From contig JACQNB010000034.1 of NCBI GenBank assembly GCA_016203265.1, positions 1 to 5,383 of the forward strand: a stretch of DNA of 5,383 nucleotides. The letters run 5' to 3'. This stretch comes from Candidatus Woesearchaeota archaeon. Lineage in GTDB: Archaea > Nanobdellota > Nanobdellia > Woesearchaeales > ARS49. This document shows, piece by piece, positions 5,340 through 5,383 of the stretch (position 1 is the first letter of the stretch; every line of letters begins with the position of its first letter). The notes beneath the pieces were generated by a model. The model saw nothing but the letters and a program-made list of their open reading frames with translations, did not search any database and was not told the DNA's origin. The position numbers were made by a program, and so were the translations under genes.

Positions 5340-5348
5340 TTTATAAAT
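5340..5348 (+). promoter_or_regulatory. TATA box of the right-edge tRNA gene
   Basis: TTTATAAAT ends 22 bases before the tRNA 5' end at 5371, so transcription should begin at or within a base or two of the mature tRNA end. It lies in the 50-base gap after the deaminase stop. Confidence 0.65.
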
Positions 5349-5370
5349 GCAGTTTCGTAAAGTTTGGTAT

Positions 5371-5383
5371 GGCCCTGTAGCTC
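5371..5383 (+). tRNA. tRNA, first 13 bases only (identity not determinable)
   Basis: GGCCCTG-TA-GCTC fits a 7-base acceptor strand, U8 and A9, and the first half of a D-stem, the commonest start of archaeal tRNAs. The window ends before the anticodon, so the amino acid is unknown. The upstream TATA box at the expected distance supports the call. Confidence 0.7.

Noticed and set aside
1..5383. CRISPR array, insertion sequence or other mobile element
   Set aside because: No regularly spaced repeats, terminal inverted repeats or transposase/integrase motifs are visible; the content is ordinary chromosomal genes.

Overview
This window looks archaeal. It carries the archaeal/eukaryotic ribosome-recycling ATPase ABCE1 and an archaeal-type tRNA (adenine-N1) methyltransferase. 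AT-rich TATA boxes lie a fixed 21-23 bases upstream of several start points, two of them apparently leaderless, and the tRNA-Cys gene lacks an encoded CCA. Base composition is moderate and genes are packed tightly, with four 4-base overlaps. I cannot name the lineage; a small-genome archaeon is a guess.

Left part (1-3271): the 3' portion of ABCE1 runs rightward into the window. It meets a leftward two-gene operon, trmI followed by a divergent M32-type metallopeptidase gene. The convergent genes share the four bases TTAA as their two stop codons. The peptidase starts with a GTG that overlaps the trmI stop (GTGA) and has its own Shine-Dalgarno, so the pair is probably translationally coupled.

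Middle part (3272-4615): a short divergent promoter region separates trmI from a rightward three-gene operon. It encodes a small lipoprotein with a type 1 copper (cupredoxin) site, a 228-residue polytopic membrane protein, and an 82-residue membrane protein with a strongly basic tail. Both junctions are ATGA overlaps. The lipoprotein is recognisable by class; the two membrane proteins are not. This is the best candidate in the window for an undescribed membrane copper or electron-transfer module.

Right part (4616-5383): a leftward tRNA-Cys(GCA) gene follows, with an unusual predicted leader of about 40 bases that contains a near-copy of the tRNA acceptor strand. Next is a rightward zinc-dependent deaminase of the cytidine/deoxycytidylate deaminase fold with a leaderless-type promoter. 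The window ends in the first 13 bases of a second tRNA gene with its own TATA box.

Overall, translation functions dominate (ribosome recycling, tRNA methylation, two tRNAs), with the copper-site operon inserted between them. The deaminase has no assigned substrate; nucleotide metabolism is the default assumption.
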